Origin: Colocasia esculenta
Taxonomy: Eukaryota; Streptophyta; Magnoliopsida; Alismatales; Araceae
Assembly: GCA_014218235.1 (NCBI GenBank)
Contig: CM024755.1
Span: 99,180,948 to 99,244,947 of the forward strand
Length of the DNA stretch: 64,000 nt
Reading direction: 5' to 3'
Positions 33,300 through 45,974 of this stretch are shown one piece after another (within the stretch, counting starts at the first letter, position 1; each line of letters opens with the position of its first letter). The notes under the pieces were generated by a model, which saw only the letters and a list, made by a program, of their open reading frames with translations, did no database searches and had not been told where the DNA came from. The translations under genes were made by a program, and so were the position numbers.

Positions 33300-36200
33300 T
33301 GTCACGTCTCGAGAATTACGCAGCGGATGTTAATAATAATGTGGAACAATTCGAGTCGATATCCCGAGATGCGAACAGTCGGCAAATAAGCCTCTAGCTA
33401 GCACGCACTAAATGTATAACAACATACATCATCATAGTGCCCAAATATTGAACTCAACTAATCTTTTATTCAAATCTCAACTCATTCTATTCCAAATGGA
33501 AACTATTACAGGACTAAGACTCAATAAAAGAAAAAGTACATAACACCTCACTTCCTACTACATTGTTCTAACACTCAAAATAAACTAACTATAGATAGAC
33601 TCATAATTGGAACGCTCATCACTCGGACGCATTCCCATCCTCGACTTGCTCTTCCTCTTGAACTTCATAGTCACCTAGATTGGGTAAAAGTAGGGGATGA
33701 GCAATCTAGCCCAGTAGGATTTATTTCTCAATGTGCGGGCAATGATATAAGTGATTAGCAATTTAGAACTAGGTAAGCACGATGAATGTCATGATATGCA
33801 TGTGCGAATAAAACTCGTTAAAACATGATACATGGAACAAGCTAGATAGAGTGATCATGATAGAACAAGATCTAGAACAAGATGACAAGATAGAACTAGC
33901 AATAGATCACTTTGTACAAGCACACAACATTTCACTTGATGTCAATAGTTTTCAAGAACACAGGATATCACTAATTGCAATAAATGCAGGATGGCCATAT
34001 CACGCAAGCAAGCAAGCACACACGAGCATGATCATGTAACACCAATCAGGCACGTAGACACTAATGTACACCAAGAAAAGATCTATCAAGAATGTACACC
34101 AGGACACATGTATGTGGTTATTGTATCTATCATTCAACACGACACGCACGACTCCCAGCGCAGATGCAACGCCAGTAATCATTATACCCCATGGTTAACA
34201 GTATATTTATGACTCTTCGTCATTGGGGCTAGACTGGAGCCCTTGGACACTCGCCGTGCCCGGTCAGCATCTCACTTAAATTTTAAATGTAGATACCCAC
34301 AGCCATTAATAATGGCCAATGAGAGTTTCAATAAGTAAGCATGTGTAATGTCATGTTCATGATGATGATGAGAACTAGTAATAAGTAATTGAACATGATT
34401 TTATGATAACAATGGTCAAGAGATAAATTCAGCAGCATAACGGTACAATTTATGATTTAGTTCAATCTTTATATTAATGGCTTTAGTCTAGATTGCAAAT
34501 CACACTTACGAGAACAAGAAGAGAAAGGAAGTGCATGCTATCTCCAGGGAACTTCAATGGTACAACCAACTCGTCGGCCATGTGGGAATCCATGGTCAGA
34601 GGAGATTTACGGAGGCCTTGGAGAAAAGGTCACTAGTCTACCGATTCAGAATGACCGGTAGAGAGCTTCCAAATTCCCAAGAAAGGGCTGCCTAGATGTG
34701 CAAGTGTGTAGTGATGTACGCATGTCTCAATTCACAAACCATCGGTCTGACACTCGCGGGAAGCACTTAACAATATAACATGGAATAAAACTATGCACCT
34801 TAACTAATCATGGTTTGCAAGATTTTATGATAACCATTATCATTTAAATATGGTAGAACAGTAGGAAGATTAAATCATAAGTAGCATGAATGGATCATAA
34901 CATTTAAGGAGCACTTAGAATAGCGTTCATGTAATTAAAGCTTTTAAATGGGTTAATCACTTTTAAGCCATTAAAATAACCACCATGCAATGATCAGACC
35001 CAAAACATGTGAATTACACACTAAATATCATACTAACTAGACCTCGGGTATAGTAGTTAGATTTGCAAGAAAATAAGTGGGGGTTTCATGCAAAATTCTG
35101 AGGTCGCGTTGCACCCCAGTAAGGGTCAGGACGGGGTCGGGACAGAACGCGACAAGGGGATGTGAAGAACGCGACAAGGCAGTCAGAATAGGCAGAGAGA
35201 TAGCGACGGGGCGCTCGTCGGGTTCAGAATGTGACGGGTTTGCTGTCGCGACAAGACCTCAGAATGCGGCCTATCGGGCCGTCGCGCTCATAGGGTCTGT
35301 GCCTGAATCCGACAGAGAAAGGACAGTGCTTTGGATTGCAGACCAGACTTTCCTATTTTGACACAGGGTTGTTCTAAAATTATGAACAAATTGTACAGTG
35401 CTTGAAAATTCATAAAACTAGTTTTAAACCAACCTAGACATGCAAGGGTGCTTCCAGTAAATCGGAATTAGAAAGCAAGGATCGTTTTGATAGGCTTTAA
35501 TCAAGTCAAACACAAACGTAAAACCAAGTGTAACCTGAAAACATAGTATCATGCAGTGGCCCTCTTTCCAAGCTTATAACTCTCTAACTATTAACATTTA
35601 GACAAAACGTTCAACACAAGACATGACCAGGACAATTGGTAGAAAAACTTTCATGTTGTGGGTTTGCTCTAATTCGGTCTTGAATCACATGCAACATATA
35701 AAGAACGGGAAAAGTCCTAACAGTGCGTGACTTTGGCAAAACGCTTATAATTCAAAATCTACTCATTGAAATTCTATGAAACTAGTGGGAAACGAAAGTT
35801 AACTTGATACGCTACACATTGGTATAGGATATGTTAAGGTTTGTCCCGAGAAAACCTACCTTCTGGGTTGAAGAAGTCCCATTTTTCTAGAAAACCCATG
35901 TTCAGACCACTTGGAGGAAAATGCTTAATACTCCGTATATACTACATGGCATTTGGGAATTCCACTTGGGTTAGAACGTAGACCTGACCCTCTTTCCAGG
36001 GGTATAGGCCTTGCAAGGTTTGGTTATGGTTTGACTCACCTTTGGTCGACTTCAAATGGATGGTTTGTGCAGGTCGCAGCAGACGAGAAGGGGAAGAAGA
36101 ACGACTTGGTGTGGACGATCTCCTGCTCCCCAGCCGCCAAGAACTCCTCCACACGACCCCAACAAGATGTAAATGTTGCCCAGTTGACGAGCCCAGAGGG

Positions 36201-36460
36201 GGGGGGTGAATGGGTCTTTAAAAATTAATCTAGAAGATACCTGTAACTAAAAACATTCACACAAACGTTCTTCGAAGTAGGTTAGTGACAGTTAGTTGAA
36301 ATAACAAACACACAAAGAAGACAATCACACAGCACAAGGTTTATCCTCGTTCGGACCTCCTTTCCTTAGGAGTCCTACGTCCAGTCCCTGAGCAACAACT
36401 CAGGATTTCACTAACTAGGGTACAGTCCCCCTAAGGACGCTACAACACCCAGCTCAGCTG

Positions 36461-36665
36461 GTCTTCCTTCACACCCGAAGGGAACAACATCCTGGATACC
36501 ACACCAGGTCTTCCTTCACAACCGAAGGGAACAACACCCTGGATACCACCAGGTCTTCCTTCACAACCGAAGGGAACAACACCCTGGATACCACCAGGTC
36601 TTCCTTCACAACCGAAGGGAACAACACCCTGGATACCACCAGGTCTTCCTTCACAACCAAAGGGA
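36461..36665 (-). repeat. 45-bp hairpin repeats of CopE 3' LTR
   Basis: About five copies of the same 45-bp unit as in the 5' LTR are present, three of them essentially identical, each with the CCTTC/GAAGG hairpin. Confidence 0.85.
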
Positions 36666-37394
36666 ACAACACAAAGAGAGTGAATGAAATTCAAGCCCCT
36701 AGATCAAGCTTTCGATAAGCAATGATCTGAAGCAACTAGAACTGAGAGCAAAGAGATTTTAAACAAGGCACACTCTCAGAACTATACAGGCTCTCTCAAG
36801 ATTTTCACAAACTAGTGGAGAGCAAAAGAGCAAAAGCTAAGTGGAATGAAGGTTCTTGGCTCTGGACTTTTTTCAGAAGAATTTGAATGCTTGAATACGC
36901 GATATATGTTCTTCTGACTTGAATTTATATCTTCAATTTGAAATGTAGACGTTGAAGTATCCGTTGTCTCTCTTTTGAGTAGTCGTTAGACTGAATGACA
37001 TCTGGAGTCTTGGAAGCTTCCAGTCAACAGTCTTTTGATTACATGAGCACGCAAAGAGATAGATCTTCATAAATATCTGTTGGCTTCTATTTGTTTAACG
37101 TTGTACTATGAAGCTAGTTCAGAGGTCTGCACAAATGTCAAACTCAAATAGCAGACAGCTAAGCTATCTCTGATGTCAGTCAACGTTAGTAGCAATAGAC
37201 ATGGAAATAGTAATGCCAAATAGCTTAAGTCTAAAGGACGTTATCAGAGTAGGCACGATATGGTCTGCATGCATGCAAGGATATGTTCAGATCTCATAAA
37301 TGCAAAAGCGTCAGAGAGATGTCTACGTGGACTTTGACTAGTCAACACTACTTTTAAGATGAATAAGATATCAAGATATGAAATCGATGGCTAT

Positions 37395-38095
37395 ATGACT
37401 TATGAAATCGTTATGAGTCATAACAAATCATTATGTGACAGAAGATATATCATGAACACTTAATGAATCGTTGCACAAAGCAAATTGATGTGTTTCTGAA
37501 GAAATCGATGTGAAATACTTAACAAATCATTATACAAAGCAAGTCATTGTGAATTCTAAAGAAATCGTTATGAATACTTATCAAGTCGTTATGAACTCTA
37601 AAGAAATCGTTATGGTAACTTATGAAGTCGTTACAATAAGCAAGTCATTGCGAGTTCTAAAGAAGTCGTTACGGTAACTTATGAAATCGTTACACCAAGC
37701 AAGTCGTTGCACTTTCTACAGAAGTCGTTACGAGTTTCTAAAGAAATCGTTACGGTAACTTATAGAGTCGTTGTGACGAGCAAGTCATTACGGGCTCTAA
37801 AGAAATCGTTACGGTAACTTATAGAGTCGTTGTGACGAGCAAGTCGTTACGGGCTCTAAAGAAATCGTTACGGTAACTTTTAGAGTCGTTGTGACATCGA
37901 CTTCTTTGAAATAACATGACTTTTCAGTCTTATAAGGAAATCGTTGCGATCACTTATAGAATCGTTACAGCATCGATTTGTTTGAAACAACATGACTTTT
38001 CAGCCAGAAAGGAAATCGTTATGATAATTCTATTGAAATCGATATGCTTATAAAGAAATCGTTATGGCCTTCAATAGAAGTCGATATGGACTTAG
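37395..38095 (-). repeat. U3 minisatellite of CopE 3' LTR
   Basis: AATCGTT/GTCGTT motifs are densely repeated, with near-identical units of about 59 bp at 37741-37917. The array matches the 5' LTR array unit for unit over most of its length. Confidence 0.8.
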
Positions 38096-38297
38096 AGAAA
38101 TATCATGTTGAAAAGATTAAGGCTTCAGAAAAGTAATGCATACCTTTATTGTCTTGTTTGACCTTGGTATTTTTCCTGTGCTTAAGACTTATGAAATATT
38201 CATTAGATATAATTGATAAACTTTTGTTTGGTTTTGTTAATCATCGAAATATATATATGTGATTAATTAAAATTACATGGGGACAGACTGATCATCA

Positions 38298-38313
38298 ATC
38301 TCCCCCTTTTTGG
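38298..38313 (-). other. CopE polypurine tract at 3' LTR
   Basis: In element sense ccaaaaagggggagat abuts the 3' LTR start TGATGATCAG at 38297. Confidence 0.8.
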
Positions 38314-38433
38314 TGATGACAAAACTGAACAATAAGCATGGATAAAAAGTATCTGAAATTAGTTTTAAAGATATGACATGCTAATTTTCTTCCCTTAAAA
38401 CTAGTGGATGAATATTTCAGACAATGCTAAGTA

Positions 38434-38451
38434 TTTTCTCCCCCTTTTTGT
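38434..38451 (-). other. Second (upstream) purine tract of CopE
   Basis: In element sense this reads acaaaaagggggagaaaa, identical to the CopA tract at 29666-29683, about 120 bp before the LTR-adjacent tract. Confidence 0.5.
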
Positions 38452-38518
38452 CACTAAGCAAAAAGATGAACTGAGACAAAGAAGAAGAAGAAGAGAAAGA
38501 GAGACAAACAAGGTAGTT

Positions 38519-41500
38519 TTATTCAACCTGAGGAGGTACAGGTAAATAAAAAAGAGGAGACAGAAGAGAGGCATGCTGAGAGATAATAACCCAGGCCTTA
38601 ATCTCCTGATCTTCAAAGAGTTGTCTGAAAACCCCAGGTGCGATAGAGAAGGAGTCACCCATGTGGGAATCATGCGCTTAAGATAGAGTTGCCTCTGTTC
38701 TTCCAAGAAGAGCGCATACGCATCCTGGTCAAGCAAGAATTTGAAGTAGCTGCTCGTGCCAAAGCTAGCACGCTGAAGGAAACGATCAAGAGAGATAGGG
38801 TAGAAAATCTGATGATCATGCAGATCCTTCTTCAAATCAAAGAAAGCAGAATATCTTGCTGCCCAATGAACATACAGTTCTTGAACTAGATTAATGGAGT
38901 TCAGATCCAAGAAAGCTTCAGCAGACAAAGTGGGCTTGTTAGCCCTAAGCAAGTCACAGTTAACAGCTGCTAACTGGAGAGCAGATTGACGATAGAGCTT
39001 TTCCCATTCGGAAGGAAAGAACCTTTCACATTCTGAGAGTAATGGAGCTAGAACATCATAGGAGATGTGACCCAAGTGATATTCCCGGAAGATGAATCAC
39101 TGAAAGGAGGGGAGTCGACCTTGCTTGGCTGATTGACGTCCCATTACCCGAGCATATCTCTCAAAGGCATGAGAGCCGGTAGAGGAATCAAAGACTAGAG
39201 AATGCAATTTGGGAAGGAAGACCATATCTGGCATGCGGAGAGTTGAGAATTCCACTTGAAAGGAGCAATTGACAGGATGTTCTGTCCGAAGAATAGCAAG
39301 AGCTCCATGGAATTGACCAAATTGTACCTCAGGAATCTTGTGCAGATAGCAGTAATCGTTAAAGAGTTGAAAGTATCGTGCTATTCTGATCTCTTTAAGA
39401 ATGAACTGACCCCAGGTAGCTTGGTGATGAAGGACAAACCACTCAGAGAGAGTGAGTGGGTGATTCTTGCTGGAAATGTTATCATCTCTGGCAGTAAGGT
39501 ATTTACTATAGAGAGTCTTGTGCCCTTTTGCCCACTGATCTTCAGACTTGCACTCAGCCAACTGGAAAATTTGAGATTGGTGGTGTTTGGACAGATCGCT
39601 CAAGGGAAGAACAATGTTTAGATGATCAGTGAGGTTGAGATGGGGAATACCAAAAATGGTGGAAAGAATGATTTTTGGAGGTATTCACAGTAGATTGGTC
39701 TCCTTCGATTTTCAACAGTGAGTGAGAACCAAAGAGGAGGAAACTTAGGGGATGAGGATAGAGCCAGAGAGGAGGAGAGTTTTCTCTTTTCTGAACAGGA
39801 CTAGGAGGAGTAGTCCTGTGAATGTGAGTGGCAACTGCCAGGATGGAGATGAGTGTAGAACGTTCAAACTCATCTTCAACTTGGGAGGAGAAGACACTGG
39901 CCAGTTGAGGGTTTTCAGGAATGAATGTAATGGAGGAAGGTGGAGTAGAAGGATAGAGAAGAGAGTGTGGATCAAAGGTGGATGAGGATCTGGTGGAATG
40001 AGGACCAGATGAGGAGGATTCTCCAGCTGATGTGGAGGCTGGAGGGTTTTGAGTGATAGATGGAGGTGAGGAAATGATGGAAGAAGGAGTAGGAGAGAGA
40101 GAAAGAGAAGATTGAGATGGAAAAGGTGTTGGTGAGGTGATTGTGCGGGACATGGGGTGTTTGAAGGTGGATGGAGCTGGAGGTGCTGTGGAAGAAGATG
40201 GTGGTGAGGAAGTGGCTGGAGTGGCAAGGGATGAAGACTCAGGGGCTTCAGAAGCTACAGTTGACTCAACTACAGCAGCCTGCCCATCCTTGGAGACTTT
40301 TGGCCCGGATGGCCCACTTGCTGAACTGATGGCCCTGATGGCCCAGCCTCTTGAACTAATGGCCCTGGTGGCCCAGCCTCTTGAACCAATGGCCCTGATG
40401 GCCCAGGAGCAGCCTCTGTACGGCGCTGAGGAGAAGAGGGAGGAGAATCTGTATTTCCAGCTGCCTTCAACAACTTAGAGAGCATAGTCTTCATCTCGCC
40501 CAATTCCTTATTAAACCATTTCATTGCATTTCTTATCTGAGAGAATTCCTTGGAGGTCGATGCCTGACTCTTAAGAATGGTATTTATACTGGATTGCACC
40601 AAGCCCAGGTTCTCATCTTGAGTATCCAATCTTTTCAAGATAGGCTTCAAATTGACTTTTCTCAGAATCTTCCTCTGCCTTTTATGAGCAATCTTCTTGC
40701 TTCTCCTCTCAGCAGGTTTCTGAACTCCAGCATGAGTTGAGTTTGGTTCTTCACTGACAGGGGCATCTGCCATTGGAATGGATTCTTCTGCCAAAAGAGT
40801 ATCCGTGTGGCCTGATGCCACAGATGTTCCTGCTTCGGCTTCCTTCAGTTGCTCCCCCTCAATGGGAGCATCCACAACAATCCTCTCATGCTCCCCCTGA
40901 ATGGGAGCCTCTTCCAAAACTGTGCCTCCGGGAGCAGGTATTTGCTCCTGCTCTTCAATGTGGCCTGATGCCACAGCTTCCTCTACTGAAGCTACGGGGG
41001 CCACTGGAGATTGAGATTCAACTTCAACTGCTTGTGACCCTGCTAGCTCTGCTCGCTCTGCAGCTAGTTCTGAAGGTTGCTCTACTGCTGCTTCTGCTTG
41101 AGGATGCTCTGCTGCTTCTTCCTGAACATCAGGAATATCAGGAATGTCTCCTATAATGGCCTCTCCCTCGGCCACAGAGATCTTAGACCAAGCACCATCT
41201 CTGACTGAGAAACCACTTTTTCGGAGATTTCTGGATTTAATTTGTTTTCCCATTTGCTCAACAACTGCTCCTGCCAGATCAATACCAAAGTGCTTGAAAA
41301 CCTTGGTAAGCAAATGTGCATATGGCAAGGAAACATTAAGCTTCGATTTAGTGTCCCAAATCTGATCTCTGGCAAATTTCATTCTCTCCATCATCACTTC
41401 GGCCATGTTAATATCTTTGTTCTGTATGGCCCAGTACATCATGTCTGAGTCTGCCTTGGTGCAGGATGAAAAAGTTGCACTCCTCGGAACTAGAATTTGG

Positions 41501-42003
41501 CAGACGATAAAATGAAGGAGGCGGTTGAAGGCATTTAACTGGTTGATATCTAGTTTCCCATCCCGCAGTCTGAACCCAGGTCCTATGATACCAAGACCTT
41601 TAACCTGGGTGTCCACGGAGTGAACCCCACTATGCCCGGATGTTGTTACTCCAAACAACGCATGCAAGAGCTCACTGTCTATCTTAATCTGGGTTCCCTT
41701 GACATATGAAACCAGGGACCCATCTTCTTGAGTCTTCAAACATACGTAAAAGGCCTTCACGAGGTCTGGATAACTTACCTCGGAGAAGATTGCTACTTCC
41801 ATCCACTTCATCCTGATCATCACTTCAATGACACTGCGCATACCATTCTTTTCAAGATCAGCAATGTCCACTGCCTTGTTCCCACACACTTTGGCCTTCA
41901 CGAACTGGAACCTCTCCTGCTCCTCAAGAGTAAGGAACTCGGCACTGTAGCCACCTAAACTTCCGAGAACAGCTGATGCGGCCATGTAATCAGGTAAGGA
42001 CAT
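38519..42003 (-). pseudogene. CopE accessory ORF, long first part open
   Basis: It is open for 577 codons from 42003 (MSLPDYMAASAVLG). The N-terminal domain of about 260 residues (VKAFYVCLKTQEDGS, VKGTQIKID, LHFIVCQILVPRSATFSS, LPYAHLLTKVFKHFGIDL) resembles the 'putative plant transposon protein' family. An acidic middle with DAPIEGEQ-type repeats, a basic motif (KKIAHKRQRK), a coil (IRNAMKWFNKELGEMKTMLSKLL) and GPSGP repeats follow. After a slip near 40270 come a Pro/Ser-rich linker (40153-39750) and a second globular region (39603-38519; PLTLSEWFVLHHQATWGQFI). Further slips lie near 39620, 39090 and 38665. It is the best-kept copy of the three; function unknown. Confidence 0.78.
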
Positions 42004-42376
42004 TTTTCTGGAGGGTTGAGAAGGAAGGAGGAGTGAAAGCCCTCAAGAGATTTCGCGGGAAGAGGAGAGAAGCTTCAAAAGATAGCAGAGAGTCGATGTC
42101 GAAACGGCTAGGGCATCGGCAGAGTAACCAGACGAAAGAGGGAAAAAGGTTGAAGACGGGATACGAATCGTTATCCTATTTATTTTGGAAAAATTAATGC
42201 GCTGAAAAGTGAAGCGCCAAACGGCGACGGAAGAAGACAAAAGAGTTTGACTATTCAACCTGACTTCAATGAGAGAGCGGTTACGAGGGATAATTTGAAT
42301 TTCTTTTGGTTAAAGTTATGGGGGGAAAAGATTACTTAATTCTGAAATTGATGTGCCAGTATTAAACAAACATTTT
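42004..42376 (-). other. CopE spacer between pol and accessory ORF
   Basis: This noncoding gap holds one copy of the U3 core motif (AATCGTT on plus, 42166-42172), 163 bp before the accessory ATG, beside a T/A-rich stretch and the pyrimidine-rich leader shared with CopA. Confidence 0.5.
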
Positions 42377-45300
42377 TCACAAATTGCACATGTCTAATTC
42401 CCTTCTAAGAGATGTGAATCTCTCCTCGGGTAGGGTTTTTGTGAAAATGTCTGCTAATTGACCATTTGTATCAATAAAAGATATTTCAATATTGTCATTT
42501 GCTACATGATCACGAATAAAATGATACCTAACCTCAATGTGTTTGGTCCTTGAGTGCTGAACTGGATTTTTGGTGAGGTTGATGGCACTGGTGTTGTCAC
42601 ACAGTAGTGGAATTGAGTTGATATTTAATCCAAAATCCTCAAGCTGTTGCTTTATCCATAAGAGTTGTGTGCAGCAGCTTCCAGCAGCCACGTACTCAGC
42701 TTCAGCTGTAGACAGTGCTACTGAATTTTGTTTCTTTGAGGACCAGGATATCAAACACCCTGCAAGAAACTGACAACAACCACTGGTGCTTTTTCTATCT
42801 ACCTTGCATCCAGCATAGTCAGCATCAGAATACCCTACTAAATTGATTTCACAAGAGTTTGGATACCATAAACCTAGATCATGAGTTCTGGCTAAATATC
42901 GAAAAATTCTTTTTACAGAAATCAAATGTGACTCTCTAGGATCTGCTTGATACCTAGCACACATGCATACACTAAATATATATCAGGTCTACTGGCTGTT
43001 AAATAAAGTAGTGAACCTATCATACCTCTATAGACTTTTTGATCTACTTTCTTACCATCCTTGTCGCTGTCCATCCTTGTTGATGTACCCATTGGTGTTG
43101 ACAGTGGCTTGGTGTTATCAAATCTAAATTTCTTCAGCAGTTCCTTGGTGTACTTAGCTTGACAGATGTGAGTGCCATCTTTTCCTTGTTCGATTTGAAG
43201 TCCAAGGAAGTAGTTGAGCTCCCCCATCATACTCATCTCGAATTCTCCCTGTATTAACTTTTCAAAGTACTTGCAAAGGGATTCATCAGTAGATCCAAAG
43301 ATAATGTCATCTACATAAATTTGAACTAGCAATATATGTTTGACCTTTGACTTAATAAATAGAGTACTATCTACTTGACCTCTACTGAAACCATGTTTCA
43401 AAAGAAAAGAGCTAAGCCTTTCATACCAGGCTCTAGGCGCTTGCTTTAAACCATATAAAGCCTTATGCAATTTAAAAACATGATTTGGAAAGTCTATATC
43501 ATCAAAACCAGGAGGCTGTTCTACATAGACTTCTTCTTTAATAAAACCATTTAAAAAAGCAGATTTAACATCCATTTGAAATAGTTTTAAATTTAGAGCA
43601 TATGCATAAGCTAATAATATTCTAATAGCCTCAAGTCTAGCTACAGGTGCATAGGTTTCATCAAAATCTATGCCTTCCTCTTGAGAATAGCCTTGAGCTA
43701 CCAGTCTGGCCTTGTTTCTTAAGATTACACCAGCTTCATCTAGTTTATTTCTAAACACCCATTTGGTGCCAATGACTGGATGATCTGATGGTCTAGGAAC
43801 AAGTGACCATACTTGGTTTCTCTTGAACTGATTTAGTTCATCTTGCATGGCTATTATCCAAGATTCATCAGTAAGAGCTTCATTGACTGTCCTAGGCTCT
43901 ATTTTAGATACAAAAACTAAGTAATCACAAGGGATAACATTACCTCTTGTTCTTACCCCTATGGATGGATCACCAATAATATTCTCAAGTGGGTGATCTT
44001 TCTTGTATCTCCACTCCTTTGGAAGATTTTCATGAGTAACTTCTTCTTGTTGCAATTCTTCCAGAGGTGGATCATCCTTGTCTTCAATTGATGTATCCTT
44101 TAGTTTCTTGATAGTTCATTTGCAACATCATTATCACTATCTATTTCCTTTCTCAAGGAAGGGTTAGTTTCATCAACGATAATGTGTACAGATTGTTCAA
44201 TCAGTAAAGTACGCTTATTGAATACTCTATAGCCTCTGGGTTTAGAAGAGTACCCCATGAAGATGCCTTCATCTGATTTGGCATCCAACTTACCAATGTC
44301 CATTTTTCCATTGTTGTGAATGAAGCAGGGACATCCAAAGGTTCTGAAATGGCTGATCTTTGGCTTCTTCCCTTTAAACAGTTCATATGCAGTCTTCTTC
44401 AGGATTGGCCTGATCATCACTCGGTTGACAATATAGCTTGCTGTGTTGACTGCTTCAGCCCAAAAATATCTTGGCAGATCATATTCTGAGAGCATAGTTC
44501 TTGCCATATCCAATAGGGTTCTGTTCTTCCTCTCAGCAATACCATTTTGCTGTGGTGTCCTTGGTGCTGAGAAATTATGCTCAATTCCCTTATCATCACA
44601 GAATCTAGCAAACCTTTCATTTTGAAATTCACCACCATGATCTGATCAGATAGACACAATGCTGAACTTCTGATCTTTCTGCACCTTCTTGCTGAAACTA
44701 ACAAAGTTTTCAAAAGTGTCATCTTTATGCTCTAGGAATGATACCCATGTATATCTTGAATAGTCATCAACTATGACAAATCCAAAGTTCTTTCCTCCAA
44801 GACTGGTAGTCCTCATTGGCCCAAATAGATCCATATGTAGGAGCTCTAAGGGTTTTGAGGTGGTCACCACCGTCTTTGACTTGAAGGAGCTTTTAGTGTG
44901 CTTTCCCTTAGCACAGGCTCTACAGACACCTTCCAACTTTCCACTGACTTTTGGCAGACCTTCCACAAGACTTTTCTTCTGCAATTTCCTCATGCCATCT
45001 AAACTGCAATGTCCAAGTCGTCTGTGCCATAATTCAGTAGATTTGTCTTTACTTGCTTCCAGACAAACATTTTGCTCTTTGAGTTCTTCAAGATAGAGCA
45101 CATACAAATTCATTTCTCTATTTGCTTCAAAGATGACTGCTCCATCCTTCACTATGCTGCACTTTGATTCTTGAAACTTGATCTGATGGCCTCTGTCACA
45201 CAGCTGACTGATGCTAATGAGATTGTGCTTCAATCCCTTAAGTAATAACACATCTTCTATGACTGTTTTTCCTTTGTTATTTACAGAGCCACTGCCTATT

Positions 45301-45430
45301 ACTGTTCATTTCCCATTATCTCCATAAGTGACTGTTCCTTCTTCAGCTTGGAGATGCGAGAATAACTTCTGGTTTCCTGACATGTGTCTTGAGCACCCAC
45401 TATCTAAGTACCATTTGGATGCTCGAGGGT
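42377..45430 (-). pseudogene. CopE pol: protease, integrase, RT, RNase H
   Basis: Protease-like WYLDSGCSRHMSG lies near 45400; integrase follows with LWHRRLGHCSLDG, HMDLFGPMRT, SDHGGEF and TPQQNG. A TGA at 44646-44648 replaces the Arg before SDHGGEF. RT is open from 44055 to 42922 with MDVKSAFLNGFIKEEVYVEQ, ALYGLKQAPRAWYERL and IYVDDIIFGS. A one-base slip near 42975 precedes RNase H (42964-42377: GYSDADYAGC, QLADIFTKTLPEERF), which ends at a natural stop. RT and RNase H are nearly intact. Confidence 0.87.
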
Positions 45431-45974
45431 TAACCTGAAATAAAAACATCAAGCTTTAGGTACCCAAATTCTTTTGGGTCCTGATTGGTTAGTATCATTG
45501 ATTTTGCCTTTTATTATCCATTTCTTGTGTCTTGTTGGGCATGTAGTTATAATATGTCCTAACTTATTGCAGTGACTACAGCAGGATAACTTAGTTACTT
45601 TTTCTATATATTTGAAATCAGCTTTGTATGCTATATCTTGTTCAGGTACAAATTTTGGTGTTGGATATGTTTTAGGATAAACTATGGTTTCTTCATTATC
45701 TGTGGGTGTATATCCTAATCCATTTTTCTTCTTACCTGATCATCTAGCACCTTTTAATATTAGAGAGTTTTACCATTAGTAAATTTCTCTAGTGTGCTTG
45801 ATAGTTTATCATTTTCTTCATTTAAGTTTTAATTTCTTTTCTTAATTCATCTGTACTTTCCTGTTTTTCCAATTTTGTTATTTGTTTCATTCTTAGCTTT
45901 TAGGTCTTCACATAACAATTCATTTCTTCTTTTAAGTTCAGTTATTTGTTTTTCTAATTCTTCATTTTCTGTTT
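45431..45974 (-). other. CopE gag-protease linker, decayed
   Basis: About 540 bp between the end of the gag coil and the protease has no long open frame. Short coil-like fragments and a knuckle-like cysteine stretch (near 45560-45590, minus) suggest a degraded part of the original gag-pol frame. No separate gene is seen. Confidence 0.5.

Larger units (their letters stand above)
36174..38297 (-). repeat. CopE 3' LTR
   Basis: The 2124-bp LTR starts (plus sense) TGTTGCCCAG and ends CTGATCATCA. It holds hairpin repeats (36461-36665), the leader module with CCTGAG-caacaa-CTCAGG (36387-36404) and the minisatellite (37395-38095). No gene is seen. Confidence 0.92.

Noticed and set aside
35077..35361. 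94-codon open frame in a GC-richer stretch
   Set aside because: It lies within solo LTR LtrH; the composition is due to repeated gcgaca motifs, with no domain.
36440..36694. Open frames with a 15-residue repeat (PFGCEGRPGGIQGV) on the minus strand, also at 47544-47819 on both strands
   Set aside because: The 45-bp tandem repeat is a multiple of three, so frames stay open by arithmetic. It lies in an LTR and is degenerate in CopA.
38401..38660. Hydrophobic stretch (LFCLLFFIYLYLL and LLLLLCLSSSF) at the end of a CopE accessory frame, resembling an envelope membrane anchor
   Set aside because: Comparison with CopA shows the frame slips near 38665. The homologous frame is hydrophilic (VFRQLFEDQEIKAW) and ends at 38519, so the hydrophobic run is out of frame.
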